From Agarilytica sp045430305 (GTDB taxonomy: Bacteria > Pseudomonadota > Gammaproteobacteria > Pseudomonadales > Cellvibrionaceae): DNA of 64,000 nt. The stretch covers positions 186,001-250,000 of the forward strand of contig JAILXW010000003.1 of NCBI GenBank assembly GCA_045430305.1. The letters are read 5' to 3'. Position 1 is the stretch's first letter. The number at the start of each line of letters is the position of its first letter. Made by a program: the position numbers and the translations under genes. Shown here in pieces: positions 8,425 through 17,553 of the stretch. Below the pieces are notes generated by a model. The model was not told where the DNA came from. It saw nothing but the letters and a program-made list of their open reading frames with translations, and made no database searches.

Positions 8425-9954
8425 TTAATCCGCAGAGGCTTTGCCGCTTAACGGCCGAAAACGACGAAACTCTAACAAGCGATAGCCCGTGTAATTACCG
8501 AGCATTAACACTAGCGCCATAAACACCAACTGCAAGCCCAAAAAGTTAAACGTGAGGTGTCGTAACAAATCGTTGGTTAACATCATATAAGTGATTAGGG
8601 CAACGATAAGCGAGCCACCGCCCTGCACCAAGACTTCTTGCGGCCCTTCTTCTTCCCATAAGATAGACATGCGTTCAATCGTCCAGCTTAATATCACCAT
8701 CGGAAAGAACGTAATCTTTAGGCCTTCACTCAAACCCATTTGATATGCAATTACCGAGAACCCTGCAATCAAAATAATGACAAAAATAATCACCGCAGAG
8801 ATCCGTGCCACCAACAATAAATTCAAGTGCGACAAATAGCTACGCACAATCAAACCCGTTCCAACAATTAAAATAAATCCGACGATACCGGTAATAAGAC
8901 TGGTTTGAATAAACGACAATGCAATAAGCACTGGCATGAAGGTGCCAGAGGTGCGCAAGCCAACCAAAACCCGCAAAAAGACCACTACCAAAACACCCAC
9001 CGGAATCAACAAGATACCTTTAAACAAGGCCTGCTCTTCGAGAGGTAAAGTATGAATAGAAAAATCAAAGATTGATTGATCACTCACCGCACCTTCATTT
9101 AGCCGCTTGGCCACAGGCAGCTCTTGTTCAATCATCGAAAAATTGACTTCGGCGTTGTAACCACCGATGACATCAATAAGTGATTGAGAATAGCTTTCCC
9201 ACAATAAAAAAGTACCGACCGCTTTTTGATTGCCTGTTTGAAGGTCAAAGATTAAATAATTTTCGCCATCAAAGACCTGCAGCAAAGGCAAGAGCTTCTG
9301 TCGGCGCCGCCCATCCTCTAGCACCAAACCCAAAACCTGGCGCGCTGGCACATTGGCCTCATGAAGCAGTAAAACCATCCAATCAATACGCGATTTTTTT
9401 TGCTGTAAGAATTCTGCACTTTCGCGCTGCGCTTCAAATTCGTTAATTAACTCTCGGGTGAGACTGAACGCATCCGCAGAACGCTTAATCGCCTGCTCTA
9501 GCAAGTCTGCGGCAGAAGTATCATAAGGCCCGCTACCGAGGCCATGTTTTTTAACATCGGGAATAGACAGCACATTTTCGTTTGCATCTTTATCGACAAG
9601 CACATCCAAACGGTAATACAACACTTGAGCGCCCGACGCTTGACGAATCGTCCATTCTGCTCGGCGGCCTTGCTCCGACTCCAAATAACTTAGGCCATAC
9701 CCTGCACTCGCAGTGTGCTCGTTTAAACGCTTAAAGCCGGGTTGTTGATAGTCGGGAATAGCGAGAGACACCTTGACCGACTCGCCACGCGCGTCAAACG
9801 CGACTTTAGCTTCGATAGACCAAAGGCGCTGAATTTCACCCGGCGTAAAAGGCACATCAAATTTGACATGACGGTAATAGCTAAGCGAAATCCCGACAAT
9901 AAAGAGGAGAAGCACAACAAAATAAAAAGGTATTCGGGCAGATTTCACAAGCAA
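8425..9954 (-). CDS. Inactive transglutaminase fused to seven-transmembrane domain
   Basis: This 509-residue protein has one N-terminal membrane segment (about residues 9-28), a large periplasmic region of transglutaminase-like fold (about 30-300) and a C-terminal block of closely spaced hydrophobic segments (about 310-500). I see no Cys-His-Asp catalytic set in the periplasmic part (position LLLHEANVPARQVLG), consistent with the 'inactive transglutaminase' family. It sits between a retropepsin-like protease gene (48 bp upstream) and an ATP-grasp ligase gene (3 bp downstream). The trio probably acts as one envelope pathway, but its reaction is not established from sequence. Confidence 0.85.
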   Translation of the reverse strand: MLVKSARIPFYFVVLLLFIVGISLSYYRHVKFDVPFTPGEIQRLWSIEAKVAFDARGESVKVSLAIPDYQQPGFKRLNEHTASAGYGLSYLESEQGRRAEWTIRQASGAQVLYYRLDVLVDKDANENVLSIPDVKKHGLGSGPYDTSAADLLEQAIKRSADAFSLTRELINEFEAQRESAEFLQQKKSRIDWMVLLLHEANVPARQVLGLVLEDGRRRQKLLPLLQVFDGENYLIFDLQTGNQKAVGTFLLWESYSQSLIDVIGGYNAEVNFSMIEQELPVAKRLNEGAVSDQSIFDFSIHTLPLEEQALFKGILLIPVGVLVVVFLRVLVGLRTSGTFMPVLIALSFIQTSLITGIVGFILIVGTGLIVRSYLSHLNLLLVARISAVIIFVIILIAGFSVIAYQMGLSEGLKITFFPMVILSWTIERMSILWEEEGPQEVLVQGGGSLIVALITYMMLTNDLLRHLTFNFLGLQLVFMALVLMLGNYTGYRLLEFRRFRPLSGKASAD

Positions 9955-10002
9955 GCTTTACCAAGGGTTCAATTAATGGCGCTTAATCATAACCAAGAAC
10001 GG

Positions 10003-10848
10003 TTATTGAGAGGCGCTTTTTGTTGGTTTGGATTCTGCAATTTTTTCACCGTCGCGCTTGCGTGTGAACTTCTTTGCAACATCAACCACGACAATGTCGC
10101 GTAAAAAACTTCTACCCAACAATATGGGATACAACATGTTATTGCGATCACTCAAGGTGAATTCTGTGGTTTCTGTGATTTCCCCTAACTGCACTGCCAG
10201 CTTGACGACTGGGCGACGCTCCAAATCACTCATGGAAGCCTGACGAATACGAACATGGCGATGCAAAGGCGCCTCTAGAGATTGCACAACATCGTCATCA
10301 ATGTACACGTCAAACTTAACCCAGCGCTCGCCATCGCGCTCAAAACGTTGAATATTACTAGCGTTAAGCGACGAAGATTTTGCGCCTGTATCGACACGCG
10401 CCTTCAGATAGTGGTTGAGCGAATCTACCCAGATATATTCCACTCGCCCAAGAATAGCTTTGCCTTGAAAGCTTTTTTCTGGGCTAGCCTTTTTTACACT
10501 ACTTGTTTTAATTGTCGGCGCTAAAGCCGCAGTTTTTTTAGCTTGCGCTTGTGCGCGCAAACTTTGCGACATTTTGTTGTCCAAGCCATCTACTCGCTCG
10601 CCTAGACCCTGCAACGCCAGCAAGACAGCATTTTGCTCTTGCGTTAAAGACTCTAACTTTTGTTCTTGCTTTTCTATTTGCGTGGTTTGCTTTTGGAGCA
10701 GTTCAAAATTCTGCTCACTGTACAGTTTGTCTCGTGTTTGAGAAAAACTACACCCCCCCACAACTGCCACCAAAGCCAATACCAAGCAAACTTTCTTAGA
10801 GGGGAAAGCAAAATAATGTGAGCGAGTATTGTTTAAAGCGTCGTGCAT
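10003..10848 (-). CDS. Retropepsin-like (so-called ATP-dependent zinc) protease lipoprotein
   Basis: This 281-residue protein has an N-terminal membrane signal with a lipobox-like VVGGCSF (Cys33), then a heptad-rich coiled coil at about residues 45-95. Its C-terminal domain belongs to the Pfam Zn_protease / RimB-like group. The domain carries the aspartic-protease type motif ARVDTGAKSSSLNA and the conserved YPILLGRSFLRDIVVVDV. The fold is retropepsin-like and catalysis is expected through the Asp of DTG; the historical zinc-protease name is probably misleading. It is the first gene of the operon with the 7TM transglutaminase and ATP-grasp proteins. Confidence 0.83.
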   Translation of the reverse strand: MHDALNNTRSHYFAFPSKKVCLVLALVAVVGGCSFSQTRDKLYSEQNFELLQKQTTQIEKQEQKLESLTQEQNAVLLALQGLGERVDGLDNKMSQSLRAQAQAKKTAALAPTIKTSSVKKASPEKSFQGKAILGRVEYIWVDSLNHYLKARVDTGAKSSSLNASNIQRFERDGERWVKFDVYIDDDVVQSLEAPLHRHVRIRQASMSDLERRPVVKLAVQLGEITETTEFTLSDRNNMLYPILLGRSFLRDIVVVDVAKKFTRKRDGEKIAESKPTKSASQ

Positions 10849-11187
10849 GGGGTTTAAAGTCTTCTAAATTAGGAGGATATTCGATAAAGACGATGCTTTT
10901 TTATATATAGACACCGATTCAGCACACCAACAGATCCAAGTTAACGGAAATACCGGCCAAGGGTCAACCGACATACACAGCACCAATGCCAACACTCAGT
11001 ATATTCCACCGTTCAGCATAGCACCCCCAACCTTTCCCACCTATGCCCTGCCCCAAGACCTGGCTGCGCAAGGGCGCTGCTTGGGCCACAAACTCACCAC
11101 AAAGTTCAGAGCTTAATTCAAAGACTAGTTCAGGCTATGTTCAGATAGCCCATCGTATTCTGAATACAACTTCAGAGGAGCACGACC
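10849..11187. other. Divergent intergenic region
   Basis: This 339-bp gap separates the minus-strand protease operon from the plus-strand glycine-zipper gene, so it must carry promoters in both directions. I see an AT-rich TTTTTTATATATAGAC stretch at about 10897-10912, and a Shine-Dalgarno-like CAGAGGAG at 11172-11179 before the ATG at 11188. No open frame, hairpin terminator or recognisable operator stands out. Confidence 0.5.
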
Positions 11188-11721
11188 ATGAAAACACGTA
11201 TAAGCATAGCGCTTTGCCTTAGCCTAGCCCTTACCCACACCGCACAAGCGGAAATTCACCACTTTATTGATTACGCTAAAGTGAAAGAGGTAAACCCAGT
11301 GTACGCCACGATAGAACGCCAGATCCCTCAAAAAAGCTGCTGGACAGAGCGCTCACGAAGAGAATCGCGCCAACACAACTCTGCCACCAGCACCATTATG
11401 GGCGGTATTATTGGTGGCGCGATAGGCCACTCTGTTGGGCGCGGAGGAGACAACAAGAAAATTGGTGCCGCAGTAGGCACGCTACTGGGCGCATCCATCG
11501 GTAAAGACGTAGGCCACAATAGCCGCAATCAAAGACGCCACCCCGAATACCAAAACGTGGAACGCTGCGAAACTCATTACCGAGCCGTAAGAGAAGAACA
11601 GCTCGTCGGCTACGACGTTACTTACCAATATCGTGGTGAGTTTTATCAAACCCGCACCGAGGAAGACCCAGGCAAACGCATGAAAGTGAAAATCAGCCTA
11701 AGTCCGGTGATCGAATTCTAG
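11188..11721 (+). CDS. Glycine-zipper 2TM (17-kDa surface antigen-like) envelope protein
   Basis: This 177-residue protein has a clear Sec signal peptide (about residues 1-21, ending TAQA). Its central glycine-zipper hairpin runs MGGIIGGAIGHSVGRG then KKIGAAVGTLLGASIGKDVG. This Gly-x3-Gly pattern is the hallmark of the Rick_17kDa/glycine-zipper-2TM family, which insert in or bind to the outer membrane. The C-terminal part is basic with a Tyr-rich beta pattern (VGYDVTYQYRGEFYQTR). A strong ribosome-binding site supports the ATG. It precedes a PepSY-like protein and a two-component system by about 100 bp, so it may belong to an envelope-stress group. Confidence 0.8.
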   Translation: MKTRISIALCLSLALTHTAQAEIHHFIDYAKVKEVNPVYATIERQIPQKSCWTERSRRESRQHNSATSTIMGGIIGGAIGHSVGRGGDNKKIGAAVGTLLGASIGKDVGHNSRNQRRHPEYQNVERCETHYRAVREEQLVGYDVTYQYRGEFYQTRTEEDPGKRMKVKISLSPVIEF

Positions 11722-11824
11722 GGTATTGAACGAAGTAAACTCACAATGTCCCAAGCCCGTAAATATCGCGTAGAATAGAAACCATCACGTAAGACACAGA
11801 TACTTTGCACTTGTAAGCGCTCAT

Positions 11825-12097
11825 ATGAAAAATCTACTTTGCTCAATAATGCTCGCGTTGGCCGCAGCCTCGCCAACCAGCAGCTTTGCTTTCAGCAATA
11901 ATTTTGCCGACCTATTCATTCAGATTGATGAAAAAAAGTCCAGCGGCAAGGCCCTTGCAGCGCAAAAAGCCAAAACGCAATACGGCGGCAAGGTATTGAG
12001 TGTGAGCGAGAGAACACGTGACGGTAAAAGCTATTACAAAGTAAAACTTCTACTCGATTCTGGGCGGATCAAAATCGTTAAGATCTCACATGAGTAA
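11825..12097 (+). CDS. Small periplasmic PepSY-like protein
   Basis: This 90-residue protein has a signal peptide (about residues 1-22, ending SFA). It then has one short alpha-beta domain, SSGKALAAQKAKTQYGGKVL followed by VSERTRDGKSYYKVKLLLDSGRIKIVKI. That helix-strand-strand pattern matches PepSY domains. The response-regulator gene starts 5 bp after its stop, so the two are co-transcribed. Small PepSY proteins next to PhoP/QseB-like regulator pairs are common, and a role in sensing or inhibition is inferred from that context only. Confidence 0.75.
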   Translation: MKNLLCSIMLALAAASPTSSFAFSNNFADLFIQIDEKKSSGKALAAQKAKTQYGGKVLSVSERTRDGKSYYKVKLLLDSGRIKIVKISHE

Positions 12098-12102
12098 AAG
12101 TT

Positions 12103-12777
12103 ATGCGTCTACTAATCATTGAAGATGAAAGTGCCGTTCGCGAACAATTAAGCGACTATTTTGCCAAGCTGAAGTTTGTTATCGATAGCGCCGCCGACGG
12201 CAAAGAAGGCAGCTACTACGCGATGGAGTTCGATTACGACCTCGCGATTATCGATATCGGCCTGCCCCACAAAGACGGCATAAGTATTATTAAGGAACTA
12301 CGAGAAGCAGGGAAGACTTATCCGGTTTTAGTACTAACGGCACGCGGTAACTGGCAAGACAAAGTGAACGGATTAGAAGCCGGTGCCGACGACTACCTGG
12401 TAAAACCTTTCCACACTGAAGAATTACGCGCTCGAGCAAATGCATTGATTCGACGCTCCACAGGTAACGCCTCACCAGTACTACAATTCGGCCCCATAGA
12501 AATTGACTCCAGCGCAAAAACAGTGAAGGTAAATAACACCTCCATTGAACTTACTAGCTTTGAGTACAACACACTGGAATATCTCGCCATGCACGCAGGC
12601 GAAGCCATTTCTAAAACCGTATTAACCGAGCACCTTTACCACCAAGACTTTGAGCGCGACAGCAATGTGATTGAAGTTTTTGTTGGGCGCCTGCGTAAAA
12701 AACTCGACCCCGACAACCAGCTCAAACCCATTAAAACGGTGCGCGGCCAGGGCTATCGTTTTCAAGTAGACGGCTAA
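12103..12777 (+). CDS. OmpR/PhoP-family response regulator
   Basis: This 224-residue protein has an N-terminal receiver domain with acidic residues in IEDES, phospho-acceptor Asp51 (AIIDIGLP) and the LVKPF Lys. The C-terminal winged helix contains LTSFEYNTLEYLAMHAG and VFVGRLRKKLD, ending TVRGQGYRF. It binds DNA as a dimer when phosphorylated by the kinase encoded 6 bp downstream. The receiver most resembles the PhoP/QseB group. The target genes cannot be deduced; the upstream PepSY and glycine-zipper genes are candidates. Confidence 0.93.
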   Translation: MRLLIIEDESAVREQLSDYFAKLKFVIDSAADGKEGSYYAMEFDYDLAIIDIGLPHKDGISIIKELREAGKTYPVLVLTARGNWQDKVNGLEAGADDYLVKPFHTEELRARANALIRRSTGNASPVLQFGPIEIDSSAKTVKVNNTSIELTSFEYNTLEYLAMHAGEAISKTVLTEHLYHQDFERDSNVIEVFVGRLRKKLDPDNQLKPIKTVRGQGYRFQVDG

Positions 12778-12783
12778 GCAGTT

Positions 12784-14148
12784 ATGGTTCGCGCAACATC
12801 ACTCTCTTGGCGAATATTTATCGCCTCAATTTTGCTGATGCCTGTTGTACTCGGCTTCAGCGCCTACATGCTTGAGCGCGCACTCAAAGAAAGCCTAATA
12901 ACCGCCGAACACAACGCACTTTTAACTCACACATATTCAATGATGGCCCTGGCAGAACCCGACGAAGGTTTTTTACTGCTACCCGAAAGGCTCACCGACT
13001 CACGCTTTAACGACCCAGAATCTGGGCTGTACGCACAAGTTATCGACGAAGAGTTTGGCCCCATCTGGCAATCTATTTCCCTCGACATCTCGGCTCTTAA
13101 TACAAAAATACCCGTAGAAAAAGTCCCCATGGGCGACTTAGACTTTCAAATCATCAAGATTGGCAGTCAGGATTATTTTATCTCGCGCTTTAACACCGTG
13201 TGGGAAATCGAAGAACAAGATCGCGAATACCAATTTTCTGTCGTTCACTCACAAAAAAACTTTAAGAAAGAAGTATTAGACTACCGCACAACTCTTGTTA
13301 GCTGGCTGATTGGCCTTGCCATCATTTTGATCTTTATTCAAACCGTCACTATTCGATGGGGGTTGTTTCCATTGCGTAAACTAGCCGGCGACATCAAACA
13401 ACTAGAATCTGGCCGAATCGAAAAATTAGACAGTGATTACCCCACTGAAATTTTACCTGTTACAAAAAACATCAATCACTTAATCGACAGCGAAAGTACA
13501 CAGCGCAAACGCTACAAAAACACCTTAAGTGATTTAGCCCATAGTTTAAAAACGCCGCTCACCGTAATACGAAGTTCAATTCAAAAAAGTACGGGTGAAT
13601 ACGAACGTCACATCGATGAGCAAGTGGAGCGCATGAACAACATCATTACCCACCAACTCAACCGCGCCAGCAGTGGCGCCAGCAAAGCCACCTTCAGGCA
13701 CCAGACCAAAATTTTTCCCTTAATAACACGCATTCACAAAGCACTCGCAAAAGTTTATCAAGACAAGGGCATTACCTTTACTCAGGATATTGCCCCTGCC
13801 CTTAGCTACGCAGCCAGCGAAGATGACCTTATGGAGCTGCTGGGCAACCTATTGGAAAACGCATTTAAGTACGGCAACAAAAAAGTCTATGTAAACGCAG
13901 AACAAACTAGCAAACAACTTACCGTATCTGTTTCGGATGACGGACCAGGCGTGGCGGAAAGTATGCGCCAAAACATACTGGAGCGAGGCGCCCGCGCCGA
14001 TACCAGCACCCCCGGCCAAGGTATTGGCTTGGCCGTTACCACTGAAATTATCAGCACTTACGACGGCGCACTTGAGGTTGAGACCTCTGATTTTGGTGGA
14101 GCAAGATTTACGGTTTTTCTACCACACAAGCAAACGAACAACACTTAG
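12784..14148 (+). CDS. PhoQ-like sensor histidine kinase
   Basis: This 454-residue inner-membrane kinase has two transmembrane segments (about 10-29 and 170-190) around a periplasmic sensor domain of about 140 residues rich in Asp/Glu. A HAMP-like linker follows, then the H-box SDLAHSLKTPLTVIRSS with phospho-acceptor His253. The ATPase domain contains NLLENAFKYG, SDDGPGVAE and GQGIGLAV. The acidic periplasmic domain is compatible with sensing divalent cations or cationic peptides as in PhoQ, but this is inference. It is the partner of the response regulator 6 bp upstream. Confidence 0.92.
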   Translation: MVRATSLSWRIFIASILLMPVVLGFSAYMLERALKESLITAEHNALLTHTYSMMALAEPDEGFLLLPERLTDSRFNDPESGLYAQVIDEEFGPIWQSISLDISALNTKIPVEKVPMGDLDFQIIKIGSQDYFISRFNTVWEIEEQDREYQFSVVHSQKNFKKEVLDYRTTLVSWLIGLAIILIFIQTVTIRWGLFPLRKLAGDIKQLESGRIEKLDSDYPTEILPVTKNINHLIDSESTQRKRYKNTLSDLAHSLKTPLTVIRSSIQKSTGEYERHIDEQVERMNNIITHQLNRASSGASKATFRHQTKIFPLITRIHKALAKVYQDKGITFTQDIAPALSYAASEDDLMELLGNLLENAFKYGNKKVYVNAEQTSKQLTVSVSDDGPGVAESMRQNILERGARADTSTPGQGIGLAVTTEIISTYDGALEVETSDFGGARFTVFLPHKQTNNT

Positions 14149-14175
14149 ATCATCAAACGATTTACACGGAAGACC

Positions 14176-14478
14176 ATGAAAATGAAGCTTACACGCCACT
14201 GGAAAACTCTTTTAGCTTGTGCATGTATATTGAACCTTAACGCCTGTGTTTTTTATCCTCGCACCTACACCACTTACAATGAAAAATGTGACGAAATTGT
14301 CAAAAAAATGGAGTTAGAAGCGAAAGACATGCTCTATTTATCGAACTGCACCGGAGATGAGTGCATTGATGATTTAGTAATTTTAGGTTTTGCCAGCGCC
14401 GTCACCGCCGTGGTATCTGGCACCATTGTTATAAGTGGTAACATTATTTATTGGATGGAAGAACAAGCCCAATGTTAA
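14176..14478 (+). CDS. Small lipoprotein of unknown function
   Basis: This 100-residue protein has a lipoprotein signal (LNLNACVF, Cys about residue 24). Four further cysteines follow, at KCDE, SNCTGDEC and the final residue. A hydrophobic stretch runs from about residue 75 to 95 (VILGFASAVTAVVSGTIVIS). I do not recognise the family. It starts 27 bp after the histidine kinase, so it is likely the distal gene of that operon. The paired cysteines suggest disulfides in the periplasm. Confidence 0.7.
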   Translation: MKMKLTRHWKTLLACACILNLNACVFYPRTYTTYNEKCDEIVKKMELEAKDMLYLSNCTGDECIDDLVILGFASAVTAVVSGTIVISGNIIYWMEEQAQC

Positions 14479-14512
14479 AGCAAATGCTAGAAACCCGTAT
14501 CAATTTATTACT

Positions 14513-14893
14513 ATGCTGAAATTACATCGTGTCATAACACACCCCGCCACACGCACCGTGTGTTTACTACAGTTTCCGCTAGCCTTGTGTATTTTTTATT
14601 ATGCTGCGCTTATGCCAACAAGCGGGCAACCAGGCACAATGCCGGCCTGGGCTTTGCATTTAGTGGGCAACGCTCTTTTGATGTGCTCGGCATATACAGC
14701 GCTTCTCTACAAACTTTCGTTGCGTACGATATTCTTGCTTTGTCTCACGTTATCCATATTGGCAGAAGGCGGACAAAGCTTTACCAGTCATCGCTATAGC
14801 AATCTATTTGACGTAGCAACCAACATTGTTGGACTGGGGGCTGGTTTAACCTTATGCCTTTTTCTTTCTCGCATATTGCCGATCGCCCCCTAA
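14513..14893 (+). CDS. VanZ-like small integral membrane protein
   Basis: This is a 126-residue protein from the ATG at 14513 with about four hydrophobic segments. The frame is open further upstream to 14435, but that part overlaps the preceding lipoprotein gene and reads as non-coding. The order of conserved residues (HLVGNALLM, then ILAEGGQSFTSHRYSNLFDVATNIVG) is typical of the VanZ family, where Glu-x2-Gln, Arg, Asp and Asn-x2-Gly recur. VanZ proteins lower glycopeptide binding in some Gram-positives, but the function of these proteobacterial homologues is not known. Confidence 0.72.
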   Translation: MLKLHRVITHPATRTVCLLQFPLALCIFYYAALMPTSGQPGTMPAWALHLVGNALLMCSAYTALLYKLSLRTIFLLCLTLSILAEGGQSFTSHRYSNLFDVATNIVGLGAGLTLCLFLSRILPIAP

Positions 14894-14925
14894 ACGAAAG
14901 CACCGACTAAACCCGCTTGCCAAGT

Positions 14926-17553
14926 TTAGCGAACAGGAAAGGGCTTAGTCAGCAATATTAATTTCGGCAACAAAAGCAGTGCACCCATCAAGGCATAAAA
15001 CATTGCCAAGCCCGTTAGCAAGCCGAAATAAATCGTTGGAATAAATTCGGACAAGACCATAATCCCAAAACCGAAAACGATAATAACTGAGGTGTAATAC
15101 ATCGCACGCCCGATCGATCCATGGGCACGATGCATCGCGGCAAGGTAATCACCATCGATCTTCACCTCCTCTTTAAATCGGTGAATATAGTGAATGGTAT
15201 CGTCTACACCGATACCCACTGTAATCGCGGCCACTGTAATCGTCATCATATCTAGCGGCAATCCAATCAAACCCATCGTCCCTAAAATCGCTAGTGCGGC
15301 TAGAACGTTCGGCACTATTGCCACGATCGCCAGCACAAAAGAACGAAACAATACAAAAAACATTAGCGTGATACCAAAAAAAACAGCCCCCAAAGTCACG
15401 ATTTGCGAACTAAACAGACTCTGCAACATATTGTTATAGAGCACCAACAAACCCGTTGTTTTTATTTGCTCTGGCTCATAATTCAGCTGACGAATGATAT
15501 GCGATTCGATTTCATCAACTAAGGCCTTACGCTTCAGGTTGGGGTAGGTGTCATGAATACGTAGGGTGATTCTTGTGCTATCACTATTTTCTGGCACGAA
15601 AGGGGAAATCAAAATATCTTTTACTTCTGACGATAATTTTTTTGTCAGCAAAGCTAATTCGAAGTCATTCAGACCGCCGTTAATGTCTTTACCAACTTTA
15701 TATAGAATCCCTAGAGACTGCACTTTGCCGACTTGCGGTAATGACTCCAAATAATCATGCACTTCTTCAATGCGCTTTAAACCTGAAACAGTCAACCAAT
15801 AATTATTGGCTGTTTGCTCTGCACTTTCGTTTTCGCTCTCCGCCTCATCAAAGGCGGCACCACCGTATTCTTCTTCATTTTCCGCTTCTGAGAACGGGTC
15901 ATCTCCATAAGCATCATCTTCAAATGATTCATCTGCATACTCATCGACAAACGCCTCTTCGCTTTCAGAACCACGCTGAACCTCGCTTTCACCATCCAAC
16001 GCCACTTCCACATCACCGTATTCCTGCTTTGTTACGATAATATCGAGCGATGTAGTACCACCAAGATTATTATCAATGACCGACAAACCCTGATAAATTT
16101 CAGTGGAACTATGAAAGTAATCAATAAAACGGTTTTCTACTTGCAAGCGCGAAATACCAATCACACTTAAAATAGCGACAACACCAGCCCCAACAAAAAC
16201 CGCAACACCATGATTTTCTACCACCCTGCTAAAACGTAAAGTAAAGGCCTCATGCTCACTTCTTATTTCTTCTTCATGTGCGCGTTTATCTTCACGTTTA
16301 ATTAGCATCAAGCATGCTGGCATTAGCAAAAACGCCAGCACTAACGCCACAACTAAACCGATTGTCATCATCCAACCAAAATCAATCACCGGGCCAATAT
16401 CACTCACCACAAGCGATGCAAAGGCAACAATTGTTGTTAGTGCGGTATATAAACACGGCCGTGCCATAAAAGTGACTGTTGCGGCAACCAATTGCTGCTG
16501 TGACCAAGCGGGATGCTCCGCACAATATTCTCGATAACGCACCACCAAGTGAATGATGATGGCGAGCGAAATAATGAGCAGAAGTGCAACAAAGTTGGAA
16601 GATATCACCGTTAATCGCCAATCTAACCAACTGACATAACCCAACATCATAATGACCGCAGCCATACAACTGAGCATGGGGATAACAACAAATCGCAAAT
16701 TTCGAAAAATAATTGCCAATATGGCGACCATGAAAATTAGCACGGCAGTACCAAACACCACTAAATCATTTTGAATAAATGTAATCATATCGGCGGTAAT
16801 CATAGTGATGCCACCAACAAAAATTTCTGCCTGATTTTTGTATTTGGCTACAACTGCACGTACCTCTTCCACGCGCAGATGCCCACGAGCCTCTGCCGCT
16901 GTTCTGTATTCAAGAAAGGCTTTGCTTACGATGGTAAGCTGCTGCGACTCTTGTTTACTTAAACCCTCTGTATCGCGCTTTAGTCTCAACGCATCGCGCT
17001 CTTGCACCATGTCGATAAAGGTTTCATCTACCGCTAGATTGAGCTGCAGGGCCGTGGTTTGCCCGTCGGGGCCTAAAATCAAATCGCGGTATATGGGGCT
17101 GGTTAAAAATTCTTGTTTCGCAGCCAGCCGATCAACACCAGGGAGCAAGAGGGTTCGCGGCTCTTTAACAATTTCGCGAATGCTTTGCTTCGGGCTGTAT
17201 AGCAGGGGCACATCTAGAATACTGTTAATACTGACTACGCCGTCAATTTGAGCCAGATCAGCTTTTAGATCCCCCAAAATCGCGAGAGCGTCATCAGAAA
17301 ATAGGTCTACTTCAGGCCGAAAGGTGACAACTAAAAAATCGCCGCTTTTGTATGATTGAGAGACTTCACGGAAGTATTTAAGATCTTCGTCGTGCTCTAG
17401 AGTCAGTGAGTCTGATGATGCATCGAGTTTAAAGCGCGGTAAACCCGCCGCTAGGGCAAGCGTCAGTAAGGCAATAAAAAACAATATCGACTTGGGGTAT
17501 TGGGTGACTAGCGCAATATAGCGATTAAAAAACATACTCATTGAAGGTTCCAT
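14926..17553 (-). CDS. MMPL/RND-family exporter with an acidic periplasmic insertion
   Basis: This 875-residue inner-membrane protein has the RND layout of two repeats. Each has one transmembrane helix (about 22-38 and 449-466), a large periplasmic loop, then five or six helices (about 265-415 and 705-870). It resembles the HpnN / 'predicted exporter of the RND superfamily' group, which moves lipids or hydrophobic compounds to the outer membrane. The intramembrane acidic positions are visible as GIGVDDTIHYIHRF in the second half. Residues 512-582, in the second periplasmic loop, form a very Glu/Asp-rich low-complexity insertion absent from typical members. It is a single gene with no adjacent membrane fusion partner. 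Confidence 0.9.
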   Translation of the reverse strand: MEPSMSMFFNRYIALVTQYPKSILFFIALLTLALAAGLPRFKLDASSDSLTLEHDEDLKYFREVSQSYKSGDFLVVTFRPEVDLFSDDALAILGDLKADLAQIDGVVSINSILDVPLLYSPKQSIREIVKEPRTLLLPGVDRLAAKQEFLTSPIYRDLILGPDGQTTALQLNLAVDETFIDMVQERDALRLKRDTEGLSKQESQQLTIVSKAFLEYRTAAEARGHLRVEEVRAVVAKYKNQAEIFVGGITMITADMITFIQNDLVVFGTAVLIFMVAILAIIFRNLRFVVIPMLSCMAAVIMMLGYVSWLDWRLTVISSNFVALLLIISLAIIIHLVVRYREYCAEHPAWSQQQLVAATVTFMARPCLYTALTTIVAFASLVVSDIGPVIDFGWMMTIGLVVALVLAFLLMPACLMLIKREDKRAHEEEIRSEHEAFTLRFSRVVENHGVAVFVGAGVVAILSVIGISRLQVENRFIDYFHSSTEIYQGLSVIDNNLGGTTSLDIIVTKQEYGDVEVALDGESEVQRGSESEEAFVDEYADESFEDDAYGDDPFSEAENEEEYGGAAFDEAESENESAEQTANNYWLTVSGLKRIEEVHDYLESLPQVGKVQSLGILYKVGKDINGGLNDFELALLTKKLSSEVKDILISPFVPENSDSTRITLRIHDTYPNLKRKALVDEIESHIIRQLNYEPEQIKTTGLLVLYNNMLQSLFSSQIVTLGAVFFGITLMFFVLFRSFVLAIVAIVPNVLAALAILGTMGLIGLPLDMMTITVAAITVGIGVDDTIHYIHRFKEEVKIDGDYLAAMHRAHGSIGRAMYYTSVIIVFGFGIMVLSEFIPTIYFGLLTGLAMFYALMGALLLLPKLILLTKPFPVR

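Noticed and set aside
15741..16040. 99-codon plus-strand frame inside the MMPL exporter
   Set aside because: It is the antisense of the acidic insertion and gives a His/Pro/Arg-rich composition with no start signal.
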